In this document: positions 28,741 to 37,293 of the stretch, piece after piece
Position numbering within the stretch: position 1 is the stretch's first letter
Layout: each line of letters opens with the position of its first letter
Source of the DNA: Kytococcus aerolatus
Lineage (GTDB): Bacteria > Actinomycetota > Actinomycetes > Actinomycetales > Dermatophilaceae
DNA: 64,000 nt
Direction of reading: 5' to 3'
Assembly (NCBI RefSeq): GCF_900187395.1
Contig: NZ_FYEZ01000003.1
Span: forward strand, 186,001 to 250,000
Position numbers and translations under genes: made by a program
Notes under the pieces: generated by a model
Told to the model about the DNA's origin: nothing
The model's input: only the letters and a program-made list of their open reading frames with translations
Database searches by the model: none

Positions 28741-29541
28741 GGCGTTGAGAAAGCCGGTGACGAGCTCCCGGACCCGCTTCCGGTGGGCCCACACCAGGCC
28801 GCCGGGCGGCAGGATCTCCACCGTCGCCTCGCCCAGCGCCTCCCCGAGCTGGCGCGCCACCACCGCCGGGTGGGCGTCGTCCTCCTCCTGCCCGATGACG
28901 AGCACCGGCACCCGGACATCCGCCAGCACCGCCCGGTCCTCGATCGGGTGGGCGCCGGGCAGGGCGCGCAGCGCGGCCCCGGCCCCGGCCCCCACGAGGG
29001 CCCGGGCCTGCTGCTCGCAGAAGGCCTGCACCGCCGGGGTGTCGCGGACGGCCGCGGGCTGGTCCTCGCGCAGCCAGGCGACGAGCCCGTCGAGATCCCC
29101 TGCGTCGACGAGGCCCGCCATTCGCTCCATGCGGCGCAGCGCGGCGTCCTCCCGCTCGTGGTCGATGACCGCCGGGATGATCAGCACGACCCGCTCGAAG
29201 CGGTCCGGCGTCTCGGCGAGGACCCGGGTCAACGCACCGGCCCCCATGCTCAGCCCCACCGCCCGGCTGGCCCCGTGCCGGTCGGCCACCGAGCGCAGGT
29301 CCGCGGCCAGCTCGCCGTAGTCCCAGCCCTCGGCCGGCGCGAGGGAACGGCCGTGGCCACGCTGGTGGAGGAAGACCGACGAGCCCTCCACCCCGGTCGC
29401 GAAGGGACGGGTGGAGGTGATGGACCCGGCCAGCCCGTGCGCGTAGACGGTCACCGGCTCCCCCTGCCCGGTGGCGAAGACCTCCAGCGGCCCGTCCGGT
29501 CCCTCCTCCAGGTGGGTCTGCGGCCCGGGGAGAGCGCTCAC
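28738..29541 (-). CDS. Alpha/beta hydrolase
   Basis: This 267-residue protein has an alpha/beta-hydrolase fold: the oxyanion-type HGLAGSITSTRPF, FLHQRGHGRSLAP, the nucleophile elbow VGLSMGAGAL (G-x-S-x-G) and VRVPVLVIGQEEDDAHPA, which holds the acid. The catalytic His is probably WAHRKRVRE near the C-terminus. Substrate is unknown. The GTG at 29539-29541 overlaps the TGA of the DUF2516 gene (GTGA), part of a three-gene run with the asparaginase. Confidence 0.88.
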   Translation of the reverse strand: MSALPGPQTHLEEGPDGPLEVFATGQGEPVTVYAHGLAGSITSTRPFATGVEGSSVFLHQRGHGRSLAPAEGWDYGELAADLRSVADRHGASRAVGLSMGAGALTRVLAETPDRFERVVLIIPAVIDHEREDAALRRMERMAGLVDAGDLDGLVAWLREDQPAAVRDTPAVQAFCEQQARALVGAGAGAALRALPGAHPIEDRAVLADVRVPVLVIGQEEDDAHPAVVARQLGEALGEATVEILPPGGLVWAHRKRVRELVTGFLNA

Positions 29542-29903
29542 CACATCCGGCCCGGGGACTGCGCGTTGGCCAGGACGCCCTCGATCCGCGGCTTGGTGCT
29601 GGCCAGGTAGACGGTGGCCACGATGACCGCGACGAGCCCCAGCAGGGTCATGCCCACGAAGGGTGCCCAGAGGCCCCGGAGCGCCGCGAAGGCGTAGCCG
29701 TAGACGAACCAGGCACCGACGGCGGCGCACAGGGCCAGGACCACCACCCAGAACACCTTGGTGCGGGCGTCGGCGGCGGGGAAGGCGTCCACGCGCGTGG
29801 TGAGGGCGTGGACCAGGGCCCGGACCTCCACGACGAGGGAGGTGACCGCGAGGGCGAGCATGATCCAGGTCTCGGTCACGAGGATCCAGCGGACGAGCTC
29901 CAT
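29538..29903 (-). CDS. DUF2516 family membrane protein
   Basis: This 121-residue protein has three or so hydrophobic segments (about 12-32, 52-75 and 78-100) with the short conserved stretch ALVHALTTRVDAFPAADARTKVFW between the first two, typical of DUF2516 proteins of actinobacteria. The role is not known. The start shares one base with the asparaginase stop and its stop overlaps the hydrolase start. Confidence 0.85.
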   Translation of the reverse strand: MELVRWILVTETWIMLALAVTSLVVEVRALVHALTTRVDAFPAADARTKVFWVVVLALCAAVGAWFVYGYAFAALRGLWAPFVGMTLLGLVAVIVATVYLASTKPRIEGVLANAQSPGRMW

Positions 29904-30916
29904 CACGCACCGCCCTCCGCGCGCAGGCCGGCACGGACCGTGTCGGTCACCAGGACCTGCCCGACCTGACGCCCGTGACCCATGATCGGCACCTCGGCCA
30001 ACCGGTCCAGGGAGGCGTGGGTGGTGCCCAGGGCACGGAGGGCCTCGACCATCACCGCGTGGCAGGCCCGCCCCTGACCGTCGGTGATCTTCACGGCGAG
30101 CCCGCGCCCGTCCGGGAGGCCGAGGGCCAGCACCGCCTCGGCACCGTCCTTGGCGATGGAGCCCGGGAGGGCGCGCATCAGGGCGGTCACCTCCCGGCGG
30201 GTGCCCCCGACGTACTGCGGGTGCTCCCGCATGGCCCGCGCGACGGTGGCCTCCGGGCCGTCCTCCGCGCTGGCGATCCGCCCGAAGGAGCGGGCCAGAC
30301 CGGCCAGGGAGAGGGACATCACCGGGGCGCCGCAGCCGTCGACCGCGACCTGCTCCACCGCGTCGCCGGAGAGCTCCTCCATGGCACGACGGATCTCCTG
30401 CTGCAGCGGGTGCTCCAGCTCGCGGTAGGTCTGCGTGCCCCACCCTGCCGCCACGCAGGCGGCCAGCATGCCGGCGTGCTTCCCGGAGCAGTTCTGCGCC
30501 AGCGAGGACGCCCTCCCGCCCGCGGCCAGGTAGGCGGCGCGGGCCTCGTCGTCGATCGGCCAGGAGGGGGTGTTCTGCAGGTAGGACTCGTCCAGCCCGA
30601 CCGCGGCCAGCCCCTGCCGCACGGCCTCCAGGTGGAAGGCCTCCCCGGAGTGGCTGGCGCACGCCAGGGCCAGGTGGGGCCCGTCCAGCTCGGCACCGGC
30701 CCGCAGCATCCCGACCGCCTGCATGGGCTTGTTCGAGGAGCGCGGGAACATCGGCGCGTCCACCTCACCCACGGCCAGCTCGATCTCGCCGGACAGGGAG
30801 GTCACGACGACCAGCCCGTGGTGGACCGACTCGACGAGCTCCCCACGGACCACGTGGGCGACGACGGGTGCCTCGGCGAGGGGCGAGGCGTGGGCGGCGG
30901 GGGTGTGGGCAGTCAC
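29903..30916 (-). CDS. AnsA-type asparaginase
   Basis: This 337-residue protein belongs to the Rhizobium-type L-asparaginase II family (distinct from the E. coli type). Visible motifs are FPRSSNKPMQAVGML, ALACASHSGE, AQNCSGKHAGMLAAC and AVDGCGAPVMSLSL. It should hydrolyse asparagine to aspartate and ammonia. The start is leaderless-type: TACCCT lies seven bases before the GTG. It heads a coupled set with DUF2516 and the hydrolase. Confidence 0.88.
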   Translation of the reverse strand: MTAHTPAAHASPLAEAPVVAHVVRGELVESVHHGLVVVTSLSGEIELAVGEVDAPMFPRSSNKPMQAVGMLRAGAELDGPHLALACASHSGEAFHLEAVRQGLAAVGLDESYLQNTPSWPIDDEARAAYLAAGGRASSLAQNCSGKHAGMLAACVAAGWGTQTYRELEHPLQQEIRRAMEELSGDAVEQVAVDGCGAPVMSLSLAGLARSFGRIASAEDGPEATVARAMREHPQYVGGTRREVTALMRALPGSIAKDGAEAVLALGLPDGRGLAVKITDGQGRACHAVMVEALRALGTTHASLDRLAEVPIMGHGRQVGQVLVTDTVRAGLRAEGGA

Positions 30917-30923
30917 CCTGCGG

Positions 30924-30929
30924 AGGGTA
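30924..30929 (-). promoter_or_regulatory. -10 box TACCCT, leaderless asparaginase gene
   Basis: TACCCT lies seven bases before the GTG start codon. Confidence 0.5.
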
Positions 30930-30951
30930 GCCGTTCGCGGGCCCGGGCACG

Positions 30952-30986
30952 GCGAGGCCCCGCCCCCGGAAGGGGCGGGGCCTCGC
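30952..30986 (-). terminator. Terminator after the PRC-barrel/DUF2382 gene
   Basis: A perfect 15-bp stem (30952-30966 with 30972-30986, GCGAGGCCCC arm) with a 5-base loop lies about 35 bases past the stop of the minus-strand gene. Confidence 0.75.
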
Positions 30987-31020
30987 GCTCACCGGCGTCC
31001 GGGACGCCCGGTGCGGTGTC

Positions 31021-32154
31021 TCAGATGCGGTCGGTGCGCCCCTCGTCCAGGCCCTCGATGTCGATCTTCTCGCGACGCAGGGACTCGGTGATCTCGCGGT
31101 TCTCGGTGACGACCTTCTTGTTGAGGCCGATCTCCTCGACGGCGTAGACCTCCTTGGAGACCACCGGGTGCTCCTCGACCAGGGTGATCTCGAACTCGTC
31201 GTCGAGGAAGTCGAAGGCACCCAGGGCCTGGCCGTCGGTGATCTCGCGACGCTCGATCTCGATGGACTCGCGCTCGAGCGGCACGGAGACGGTCTCCTGC
31301 TCCTCGACCACGTACTTCTTCAGGCGGACGGCACCGGTCTCGCGGCGCTCCTTGCCCACGTTGAGGCGCTCCTCGTGGCGGGTCACGGACTTGCGCTCGC
31401 CGTCGACGGCGCCGAGGCCGGCACGGTCCGCGGTGCGGTCCGCGGCCAGGTCGGTGCGCTCACGGTCGGCGTAGCCGGCGGTGGGGACGGCCGTGGTGGC
31501 GTCCTCGTCGCGCAGACCGTCACGGTTGCCGAGGAAGCCGGCGGGCTGACCCTCGACCGGCTCGTTCTCCAGGGCACCGGTGCGGCCGCGGTCCAGGTCG
31601 GCGTCGTAGCCGGTGGCCAGGCCCTCGCGGCGCTCGTCGCCCTCGGTGGCGGCGAGACCGGCGGTGGTACCGGCAGCGAGACCGGCCGGGGCCACGGCCT
31701 GACCGCCGTCCCAGCGCCCGAACTGCTCGTCGCGGTTGGCGTCCAGCTCGCCCTCGCGCACCTCGCCGTCGGTGTCGACGAGGCCCTCGCGGCGGGTCTC
31801 CACACCGTCCCGGTCGCCGGTGAGGCCGACCTGGTCGTCGCCCTCGAAGGCCACGCCGTAGTAGCGGTAGAGCTCGACCTCGTGCTCGGCGTCGAGGTGC
31901 TGGCCGGCCTCGATGCGCGGGGAGTCCTTGACCTTGTCCTTGGTGTAGGGAACGGCCAGGCCGCCGTCGGCGACGGTGGCGTCGTCCAGCGGGACGAAGC
32001 TGTCACCACCGAACATGCCCGTGTTGACCGTGGCCCAGGCCGGCTGACCGGTCTGGTCGTCCAGGTAGATGTCGCTGATGGACCCGATCTTCTCGTTGTC
32101 GGGACCGAAGAGGTCACCGCCACGCAGGTCCTGCAGCTGCTCCTTGCTGATCAT
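31021..32154 (-). CDS. PRC-barrel and DUF2382 (YsnF-type) stress protein
   Basis: This 377-residue protein joins a PRC-barrel domain (about 10-95: LFGPDNEKIGSISDIYLDDQTGQPAWATV) to a long low-complexity, acidic and Gly/Ala-rich middle (about 105-245) and a DUF2382 domain (about 255-377: EERLNVGKERRETGAVRLKKYVVEEQ, VYAVEEIGLNKKVVTENREI). Genes of this pair are common in stress regulons of Micrococcales and Deinococcus, but the activity is unknown. The ATG has a GGAG Shine-Dalgarno. The promoter upstream has a striking inverted repeat in its spacer. Confidence 0.88.
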   Translation of the reverse strand: MISKEQLQDLRGGDLFGPDNEKIGSISDIYLDDQTGQPAWATVNTGMFGGDSFVPLDDATVADGGLAVPYTKDKVKDSPRIEAGQHLDAEHEVELYRYYGVAFEGDDQVGLTGDRDGVETRREGLVDTDGEVREGELDANRDEQFGRWDGGQAVAPAGLAAGTTAGLAATEGDERREGLATGYDADLDRGRTGALENEPVEGQPAGFLGNRDGLRDEDATTAVPTAGYADRERTDLAADRTADRAGLGAVDGERKSVTRHEERLNVGKERRETGAVRLKKYVVEEQETVSVPLERESIEIERREITDGQALGAFDFLDDEFEITLVEEHPVVSKEVYAVEEIGLNKKVVTENREITESLRREKIDIEGLDEGRTDRI

Positions 32155-32229
32155 GTCTACTCCTTCAGGCCCGATGGCGAGCCGTGTCGGTCACTGGTCT
32201 CCCGCCGGAAGTCCGGGGGGTTCTCACCC

Positions 32230-32258
32230 ACCGTATTGGGGAATCCTCCCCACGCCAA
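32230..32258 (-). promoter_or_regulatory. Promoter with inverted repeat in the spacer
   Basis: On the minus strand TTGGCG (32253-32258), a 17-base spacer and TACGGT (32230-32235) form a promoter for the PRC-barrel gene. Sixteen of the 17 spacer bases (32237-32252) are an inverted repeat, TGGGGA-4-TCCCCA, which fits an operator located between -35 and -10. Confidence 0.55.
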
Positions 32259-32283
32259 CAGGGAGCCCGTGGGAATCGTCACG

Positions 32284-33354
32284 TCAGAGGCGGGGACGAC
32301 GCGGCCGACCTCCCACCGCCACGACGACCTCCTGGGCTGCCGAGACGCTCCCGATGCTCAGTTCCTCCTCGGCCGGGGTGGATCGCTTCACCACGGCCAG
32401 ACCGATCGGTCCCAGCTCGTGGTGCCGGGCCACGCTCGTGAGCCGCCCCACCACCTTGCCCGATCCCGGCTCGGTGGGACTGGCTCCGACCCGGACCTCG
32501 GAGCCCGCCGCCGGCAGCTCGTGACCGGAGCCGTCCAGGTGCAGGAAGACCAGGCGGCGGGGCGGCTGCCCCAGGTTCTGCACGCGGGCCACCGTCTCCT
32601 GCCCCCGGTAGCAGCCCTTCTCCAGGTGCACGGCGGTCCGGAGCCAGTCGAGCTCGTGCGGGATGCTCCGGTCGTCCACCTCCGCCCAGCCGGGCCGCCA
32701 GGCCTCCACGCGCAGCGCCTCCAGCGCCCACCACCCGGCCAGGGGGCGGTCCCCCGCCCAGGACTCGACCTCGTCGCGCGGCACGATCACCTCGCGCCAG
32801 GCCCAGGCCGCACCCGGGTGCTCCCCCAGGTCCTCGGGGGTGCGCACGGCCGTCCGGCCGACGGGACCGGGCCAGGGGTCCACCCAGGTGGGCGGCTCCC
32901 CCGCCGCGCCGGGGCGCCCCACCGGCTCCCCCAGGACCGCGTGGCGATCCGTGACCTCCGCGACCTCCACGCGCAGCATGAAGCGCATCGAGTCCAACCA
33001 GGTGGCCAGCGCTCCCGCCCGGCCCGGCTCGGTGGTGATCCAGGTGGTCTCCCCGTCGTCCACCAGGTGCAACAGGTGCTCGATGCGTCCCTGGGGGGTG
33101 AGCACGAAGGCCTCGGCCGACTCGCGCGGGGCCAGCGAGGCGAGGTCCTGGGTGGTGAGGCTGTGCAACCACGTGAGGCGGCCCGGCCCGGTCACCGTGA
33201 GCACACCCCGGTCCGAGAGGTCCACCACCGCCAGCCCCTCCCGCAGGAGCCGCTGCTCCCGCAACGGGTCACCGTGGTGGACGGCGGTACGACGGTCCAT
33301 CCGGACGGATCCGGGACGGTCCGAGAGGGGCGAGGCGGCGTCGGTGGCAGTCAC
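32284..33354 (-). CDS. ygfZ: YgfZ/GcvT-like folate-binding protein
   Basis: This protein of about 356 residues belongs to the YgfZ family, related to the glycine-cleavage T-protein and involved in iron-sulfur enzyme maturation. It shows VVDLSDRGVLTVTGPGRLTWLHSL, LTPQGRIEHLLHLV and the hallmark KGCYRGQETVARVQNLG with the redox-active-type Cys. GTG at 33352-33354 is used; starts further downstream (ATG near 33300) would shorten the N-terminus. It is divergent from the LCP gene. Confidence 0.88.
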   Translation of the reverse strand: MTATDAASPLSDRPGSVRMDRRTAVHHGDPLREQRLLREGLAVVDLSDRGVLTVTGPGRLTWLHSLTTQDLASLAPRESAEAFVLTPQGRIEHLLHLVDDGETTWITTEPGRAGALATWLDSMRFMLRVEVAEVTDRHAVLGEPVGRPGAAGEPPTWVDPWPGPVGRTAVRTPEDLGEHPGAAWAWREVIVPRDEVESWAGDRPLAGWWALEALRVEAWRPGWAEVDDRSIPHELDWLRTAVHLEKGCYRGQETVARVQNLGQPPRRLVFLHLDGSGHELPAAGSEVRVGASPTEPGSGKVVGRLTSVARHHELGPIGLAVVKRSTPAEEELSIGSVSAAQEVVVAVGGRPRRPRL

Positions 33355-33426
33355 CTCCGGGGAACAGATCGAGACCGCGGGGGATTCCACGCCCGTGGTC
33401 TGAGCCCCGTCCCCAGCCACCCCACC

Positions 33427-33432
33427 TACCCT
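33427..33432 (+). promoter_or_regulatory. -10 box TACCCT, leaderless LCP gene
   Basis: TACCCT ends six bases before the ATG of the LCP gene. Confidence 0.55.
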
Positions 33433-33438
33433 GTCGGC

Positions 33439-34752
33439 ATGAGCGAACTGCACGACGACGTCTCGCGCGCGTCCGGCGCCATGCCCACGGGCCGGGAAGG
33501 GAGGCCCCGGCGGAACCCGTGGCGCATCGGGTGCGGCCTGTTGGTCCTCCTGGCGCTTCTGACCGGCATCGGTGGCGCCGTGTGGGTGTGGAACCTGAAT
33601 CGGACGGTGGAGAACAACATCGTCCACGAGGCGCTCCTGCCCGACGAGGTGGAGGACGGCCACCCGCCGGGCGTGAGGGTCGACGTGGACAGCGACGGCG
33701 ACGGCAAGGCGGACACGAACCTCGACACCGACGGCGACGGCAGGCCCGACAAGAATCTCGACTCGGACCACGACGGCAAGGCCGACTACCGCACCGACGG
33801 CAGTGCGGACTGGGACGGCGGCTACCTCGAGGACGAGGGCGGGGAGCCTGCCCCCCAGCCCTCCGGCACCAGCGGAGCGCCCGCCCCCCAGCCCTCCGGC
33901 ACCAGCGGAGCGCCCGCCCCCCAGCCCTCCGGCACCAGCGGAGCGCCCGCCCCCCGGAAGTCGGTCGCACCGCAGGCCCCCAAGGACGCGGAGGAGAAGG
34001 CCACGAATCCGGACGTCGACGCCGAGGGTGCCCGCAACGTCCTCATCGTCGGCGAGGACGCAGGAGGCGGAGCTCAGCGATCCGATGTCATGATCCTGGC
34101 CCACCTGAACGCCGCCGGCGACAAGGCCACGCTGATCCACTTTCCCCGTGACCTCTATGTCCCGATCCCGGGCTACGGCCACAACAAGTTGAACGCTGCG
34201 TACGCTCTCGGGGGGGCCCCTCTGCTGACCCAGACCTTCCAGGGAGCGCTGAACGTCCCGGTCGACGATGTGGTCATCACCGACTTCGACCACTTCGCGG
34301 CCACCGTTGACGAGGTCGGGGGCGTGACGGTCGACAACCCTCACGCCTCTCCCAAGTTCGGCGCCGGCCAGGTGACCTTGGGCAGTGGCAGCGAGGCACT
34401 CCGTTTCGTCCGTGAGCGCAAGACCCTCTCCCAGGGGGATATGGGGCGTGGCCAGCGCCAGATGGCCGTCCTGCAGGCGACAGCTCGAGAAGCCATGAGC
34501 ACTCGCAACCCGAACCGGGTGAACAGCGTCCTCGACGCTGCCACGAGGAACGTCCGCGTGAGCGGCGGTCTCACCACGCAGGAGATCCGAAGCATGGGCT
34601 TCGACTTCCTCACTGGCCGCGGAGACATCGAGTACCGCACCGCACCCTACGCCGGGCTCGGATGGTCCCCCGACGGTCGCCAGAGCATCGTGATCGCGGA
34701 CTGGCCGGGGTTGCGATCTCTCGGCGACCAGATCCGCAACGACACGCTGTGA
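33439..34752 (+). CDS. LytR-CpsA-Psr (LCP) cell-wall ligase with Asp-rich repeats
   Basis: This 437-residue protein has a short cytoplasmic tail, a membrane anchor (about 31-51) and an LCP domain (about 199-350) with NVLIVGEDAGGG, RSDVMIL, FPRDLYVPIPG, KLNAAYALGGAPLL, DHFAATVDEVGGV and LRFVRERKTLSQGDMGRGQRQ. LCP proteins attach lipid-linked glycopolymers to peptidoglycan. Unusually, residues 82-120 hold Asp/Gly-rich DxDxDG-type repeats (VDSDGDGKAD, DTDGDGRPD, DSDHDGKAD) like calcium-binding thrombospondin type 3 repeats. Three 11-residue PAPQPSGTSGA-type repeats (about 138-171) follow. The start is leaderless-type. Confidence 0.9.
   Translation: MSELHDDVSRASGAMPTGREGRPRRNPWRIGCGLLVLLALLTGIGGAVWVWNLNRTVENNIVHEALLPDEVEDGHPPGVRVDVDSDGDGKADTNLDTDGDGRPDKNLDSDHDGKADYRTDGSADWDGGYLEDEGGEPAPQPSGTSGAPAPQPSGTSGAPAPQPSGTSGAPAPRKSVAPQAPKDAEEKATNPDVDAEGARNVLIVGEDAGGGAQRSDVMILAHLNAAGDKATLIHFPRDLYVPIPGYGHNKLNAAYALGGAPLLTQTFQGALNVPVDDVVITDFDHFAATVDEVGGVTVDNPHASPKFGAGQVTLGSGSEALRFVRERKTLSQGDMGRGQRQMAVLQATAREAMSTRNPNRVNSVLDAATRNVRVSGGLTTQEIRSMGFDFLTGRGDIEYRTAPYAGLGWSPDGRQSIVIADWPGLRSLGDQIRNDTL
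33846..33959 (+). repeat. Tandem 33-base repeat in the LCP gene
   Basis: Three nearly identical 33-base units (from 33846, 33879 and 33912) and a partial fourth encode 11-residue Pro/Ser/Gly/Thr linker repeats between the Asp-rich segment and the LCP domain. Confidence 0.9.
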
Positions 34753-34782
34753 GACCCGGACGCACCGTGACGCGGTGAGTCC

Positions 34783-34830
34783 GCACGAGGAGGGCCCCGA
34801 GGAGATCGTTCCCCGGGGCCCTCCTCGTGC
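34783..34830. terminator. Bidirectional terminator between LCP and nitrobindin-like genes
   Basis: A perfect 16-bp stem (34783-34798 with 34815-34830, starting GCACGAGG) surrounds a loop of 16 bases between convergent genes. Confidence 0.8.
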
Positions 34831-34844
34831 GTGGACGGTGGCGC

Positions 34845-35354
34845 TCAGCCCTCGACGCGCTTGAGCTGGGCGGACATGTGGCTGGTCATCGGGTGGCCCT
34901 TGTAGGCCATGTCCAGGACCCACATGAGATCGCCCTCCACGAGCCCGTAGAGACGCTTGGCGGCGGTGTACTCCTCGGCGTCGAGGGTACGCAGGATGCC
35001 GTCGGTCGCCAGCTCGATGCTGGGACGCTCCGGGTGCCGCTGGCCGAAGTACTGCTCGACGTACCCGGTCGGGTGGGCGAGCAGGAGCGAGAACTCACCG
35101 TCCTCCCCCTGCGGCCGCCAGTAGCCACTCTCCACCGCGGCCGGCTCGGCGGGCTGACCGTCGGCGTCGAGCAGCCAGGTGCGGCTCGTCCACTCGATGA
35201 AGTCACGCCCGTCGTGGGCGGCCACGAGCTCCTGCCCGAAGTGGGCGGACTCCCGGTCGGGATAGCCGATGACGCCGGCTCCCTCCCAGCGGCCGAGCAT
35301 CCAGGCCAGGGGGGCCAGACGCGGGGACATGGTGGGGTCGATCTGGAAGACCAC
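34845..35354 (-). CDS. Nitrobindin-like/FABP-like heme-binding protein
   Basis: This 169-residue protein belongs to the DUF1794/FABP-like family, a ten-stranded beta barrel that includes heme-binding nitrobindins. It shows LAPLAWMLGRWEGAGV (start of the barrel), FIEWTSRTWLLDADG, ESGYWRPQGEDGEFSLLLAHPTGYVEQYFG and the C-terminal GHPMTSHMSAQLKRVEG with His near the heme site in relatives. It may bind heme and nitrogen oxides. GTG at 35352-35354 has an AGGAGG Shine-Dalgarno; a longer frame upstream overlaps the next gene and is rejected. Confidence 0.88.
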   Translation of the reverse strand: MVFQIDPTMSPRLAPLAWMLGRWEGAGVIGYPDRESAHFGQELVAAHDGRDFIEWTSRTWLLDADGQPAEPAAVESGYWRPQGEDGEFSLLLAHPTGYVEQYFGQRHPERPSIELATDGILRTLDAEEYTAAKRLYGLVEGDLMWVLDMAYKGHPMTSHMSAQLKRVEG

Positions 35355-35407
35355 GGGGACTCCTCCTGCGGGGGGGGTGCGGGACGCGGACCGTCGGTGC
35401 GGTCGGG

Positions 35408-36226
35408 TCAGGTGAGCGGGGTGCTGCCGAGCAGCGTGAAGAGGCCGGCCACGATACCGGCGAGCAGGGTGCTCACCAGTCCGGTGACCAGGCCGCCGCG
35501 GGCTCCGGAGCGCACCGCCGGCAGGCGCAGGAGCACGAGCCGGCAGGCCTGGGAGACCGCGGGGGCCAGCACCGCGAGCGCGGCGAGCAGCAGGGTGTCG
35601 GGCACGTCGAGCTCGTGCCGGCCGACGGACCAGCCCAGGGCGGTGGCCGCGCCGACGAGGGAGCCGACGGCCCACGACTCGGCTCGCCGGTGGACGAAGA
35701 GCGCGTCCCCGACGGCCGTGACCGCCAGCCCCGCGGCCGTGGTGACCGCCACGAGCGGGGTGGCCCAGCTCCACAGCAGCCCGGCCCCCAGCACGAGGGT
35801 CGCGAAGATCTCTGCCGAGAGCACGTCCACCACCCGGGGGCGCCCGTCGCGGCGCCACACCTGGTGGGCCAGCGCGCCGAGCACGCCACCGGCCAGGGGC
35901 AGCGCCCACCAGACGGACCCCACCTCGGGCGCCTCCCCGCGGTGGGCAGCCCAGGCGGCGACGCCCCCCAGCAGGACGACCAGGCCCAGGACCCCCGTGA
36001 CGCCACGGTGGGAGGGCAGGTCCAGCACCCGCCCCCAGCCCCCGGCGACGACCGCCCCGAGGAGGGAGGCGACGAGGACCCCGCCGACGGTCCCGCCGAG
36101 CAGCTGACCGGTCAGGAGGAGCAGGGCGGAGAGCGCCGCGGCGAGACCGGCGGCCCGGCCGCCGCGCTCCATCGGCAGTCGCTCCCGGGGGTCCCCTCCG
36201 GGGCGCGTGGCACGGTCCTGCGTCAC
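35408..36226 (-). CDS. Integral membrane protein, unknown function
   Basis: This 272-residue protein is almost all hydrophobic after its first 25 residues, with about eight predicted membrane helices (for example AALSALLLLTGQLLGGTVGG, VTGVLGLVVLLGGVAAW, LVSTLLAGIVAGLFTLLG). I do not recognise the family. GTG at 36224-36226 has a GGGAGG Shine-Dalgarno and is preferred to a longer start at 36268. It is followed by the nitrobindin-like gene, with a gap of about 50 bases. Confidence 0.75.
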   Translation of the reverse strand: MTQDRATRPGGDPRERLPMERGGRAAGLAAALSALLLLTGQLLGGTVGGVLVASLLGAVVAGGWGRVLDLPSHRGVTGVLGLVVLLGGVAAWAAHRGEAPEVGSVWWALPLAGGVLGALAHQVWRRDGRPRVVDVLSAEIFATLVLGAGLLWSWATPLVAVTTAAGLAVTAVGDALFVHRRAESWAVGSLVGAATALGWSVGRHELDVPDTLLLAALAVLAPAVSQACRLVLLRLPAVRSGARGGLVTGLVSTLLAGIVAGLFTLLGSTPLT

Positions 36227-36348
36227 CCGGCCCTCCCGGTGTCTCGACGTCCTCACGATCGCCCCCACACTACGGCGCCGGGCCCCCGTGGGGTGAGGCG
36301 AGGCGGACCGGTCCCCCGTGGACCTCCGCGCCGTGGTGAAATGGACGG

Positions 36349-37242
36349 ATGGTGCCGGAGATCGTCAGTCGCCCCCCGTCCGAGCTCACGGACGAGGACC
36401 GCCGCGCGCTGCGCACCCTCGTGGAGCGAGCCACCCGGGCGGACGGTGTGGAGCCCCTCAACGAGGAGTCGCGCCTGGCCGCGCGGCACGGCACCCCGGA
36501 CCGCACCCACCTCCTGGCCCCGGACGAGGACGGGGGCCTGCGCGGCTACGCGACCCTGGCCAACGGGGCCGCGGAGGTCGTCATCGACCCGGCCCACCGC
36601 GGCCACGGGATCGGCGGGGAGCTGCTCGACCGGCTCCGCGCCGAGGACCCGGACCTGCTCCTGTGGTCCCACGGCGACCTCGACGGCGGGCGGCGCCTGG
36701 CCGCCTCGCGGGGCCTGGCCCCCCGCCGCTCGCTGTGGCGCATGGAGCGACCGGTGAGCGGTGAGTTCTCCGAGCTCCCCCCGGTCCGGCTGCCCGAGGG
36801 CGTCTCCGTGCGCCCCTTCCGGCCGGGGGAGGACGACGAGACCTGGCTGGAGCTCAACGCCCGGGCCTTTGCCGACCACCCCGAGCAGGGTCGGATGACG
36901 CTCCAGGACCTCCACGAGCGCCAGCAGGAGAGCTGGTTCGACCCGACGGGCTTCCTCCTGCTCGTCCGCGAGGAGGACGATGCCGTGGTGGCCTTCCACT
37001 GGACGAAGATCGACGAGCACGGCACCGGCGAGGTCTACGTCGTCGGGGTCGACCCGGAGCAGCAGGGCCACGGGCTCGGGCGCGCCGCCACCCTGGTCGG
37101 CCTCCACCACCTCGCCGAGCGGGGCGTGGGGACGGTCGAGCTCTACGTCGACGGGGACAACGACCCGGCGGTCCGCACCTACGGCGGGCTCGGCTTCGAG
37201 CGGGCCGCGGTCGACCGGCAGTACGGCCCGCCGCTCGGCTGA
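36349..37242 (+). CDS. mshD: Mycothiol synthase MshD
   Basis: This 297-residue protein has two tandem acetyltransferase (GNAT) domains. The first (about 5-135) includes AAEVVIDPAHRGHGIGGELLDRL; the second (about 145-297) includes GTGEVYVVGVDPEQQGHGLGRAATLVGLHHLAERG with the acetyl-CoA loop Q-Q-G-H-G-L-G-R. MshD uses acetyl-CoA to acetylate Cys-GlcN-Ins, the last step of mycothiol synthesis, and mshA is 9 kb away. A gap of about 120 bases separates its ATG from the divergent membrane-protein gene. Confidence 0.93.
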   Translation: MVPEIVSRPPSELTDEDRRALRTLVERATRADGVEPLNEESRLAARHGTPDRTHLLAPDEDGGLRGYATLANGAAEVVIDPAHRGHGIGGELLDRLRAEDPDLLLWSHGDLDGGRRLAASRGLAPRRSLWRMERPVSGEFSELPPVRLPEGVSVRPFRPGEDDETWLELNARAFADHPEQGRMTLQDLHERQQESWFDPTGFLLLVREEDDAVVAFHWTKIDEHGTGEVYVVGVDPEQQGHGLGRAATLVGLHHLAERGVGTVELYVDGDNDPAVRTYGGLGFERAAVDRQYGPPLG

Positions 37243-37280
37243 GCGGCTCGACGCCAGCGCGGACCTCTCCGGCCCGCCAG

Positions 37281-37286
37281 TAGGGT
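37281..37286 (+). promoter_or_regulatory. -10 box TAGGGT, leaderless ppk1
   Basis: TAGGGT lies seven bases before the ppk1 ATG, with no Shine-Dalgarno. Confidence 0.5.
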
Positions 37287-37293
37287 TTGGGAC

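Noticed and set aside
33846-33959. Tandem 33-base repeats as a possible CRISPR array
   Set aside because: The units are directly adjacent without spacers and encode an in-frame linker.
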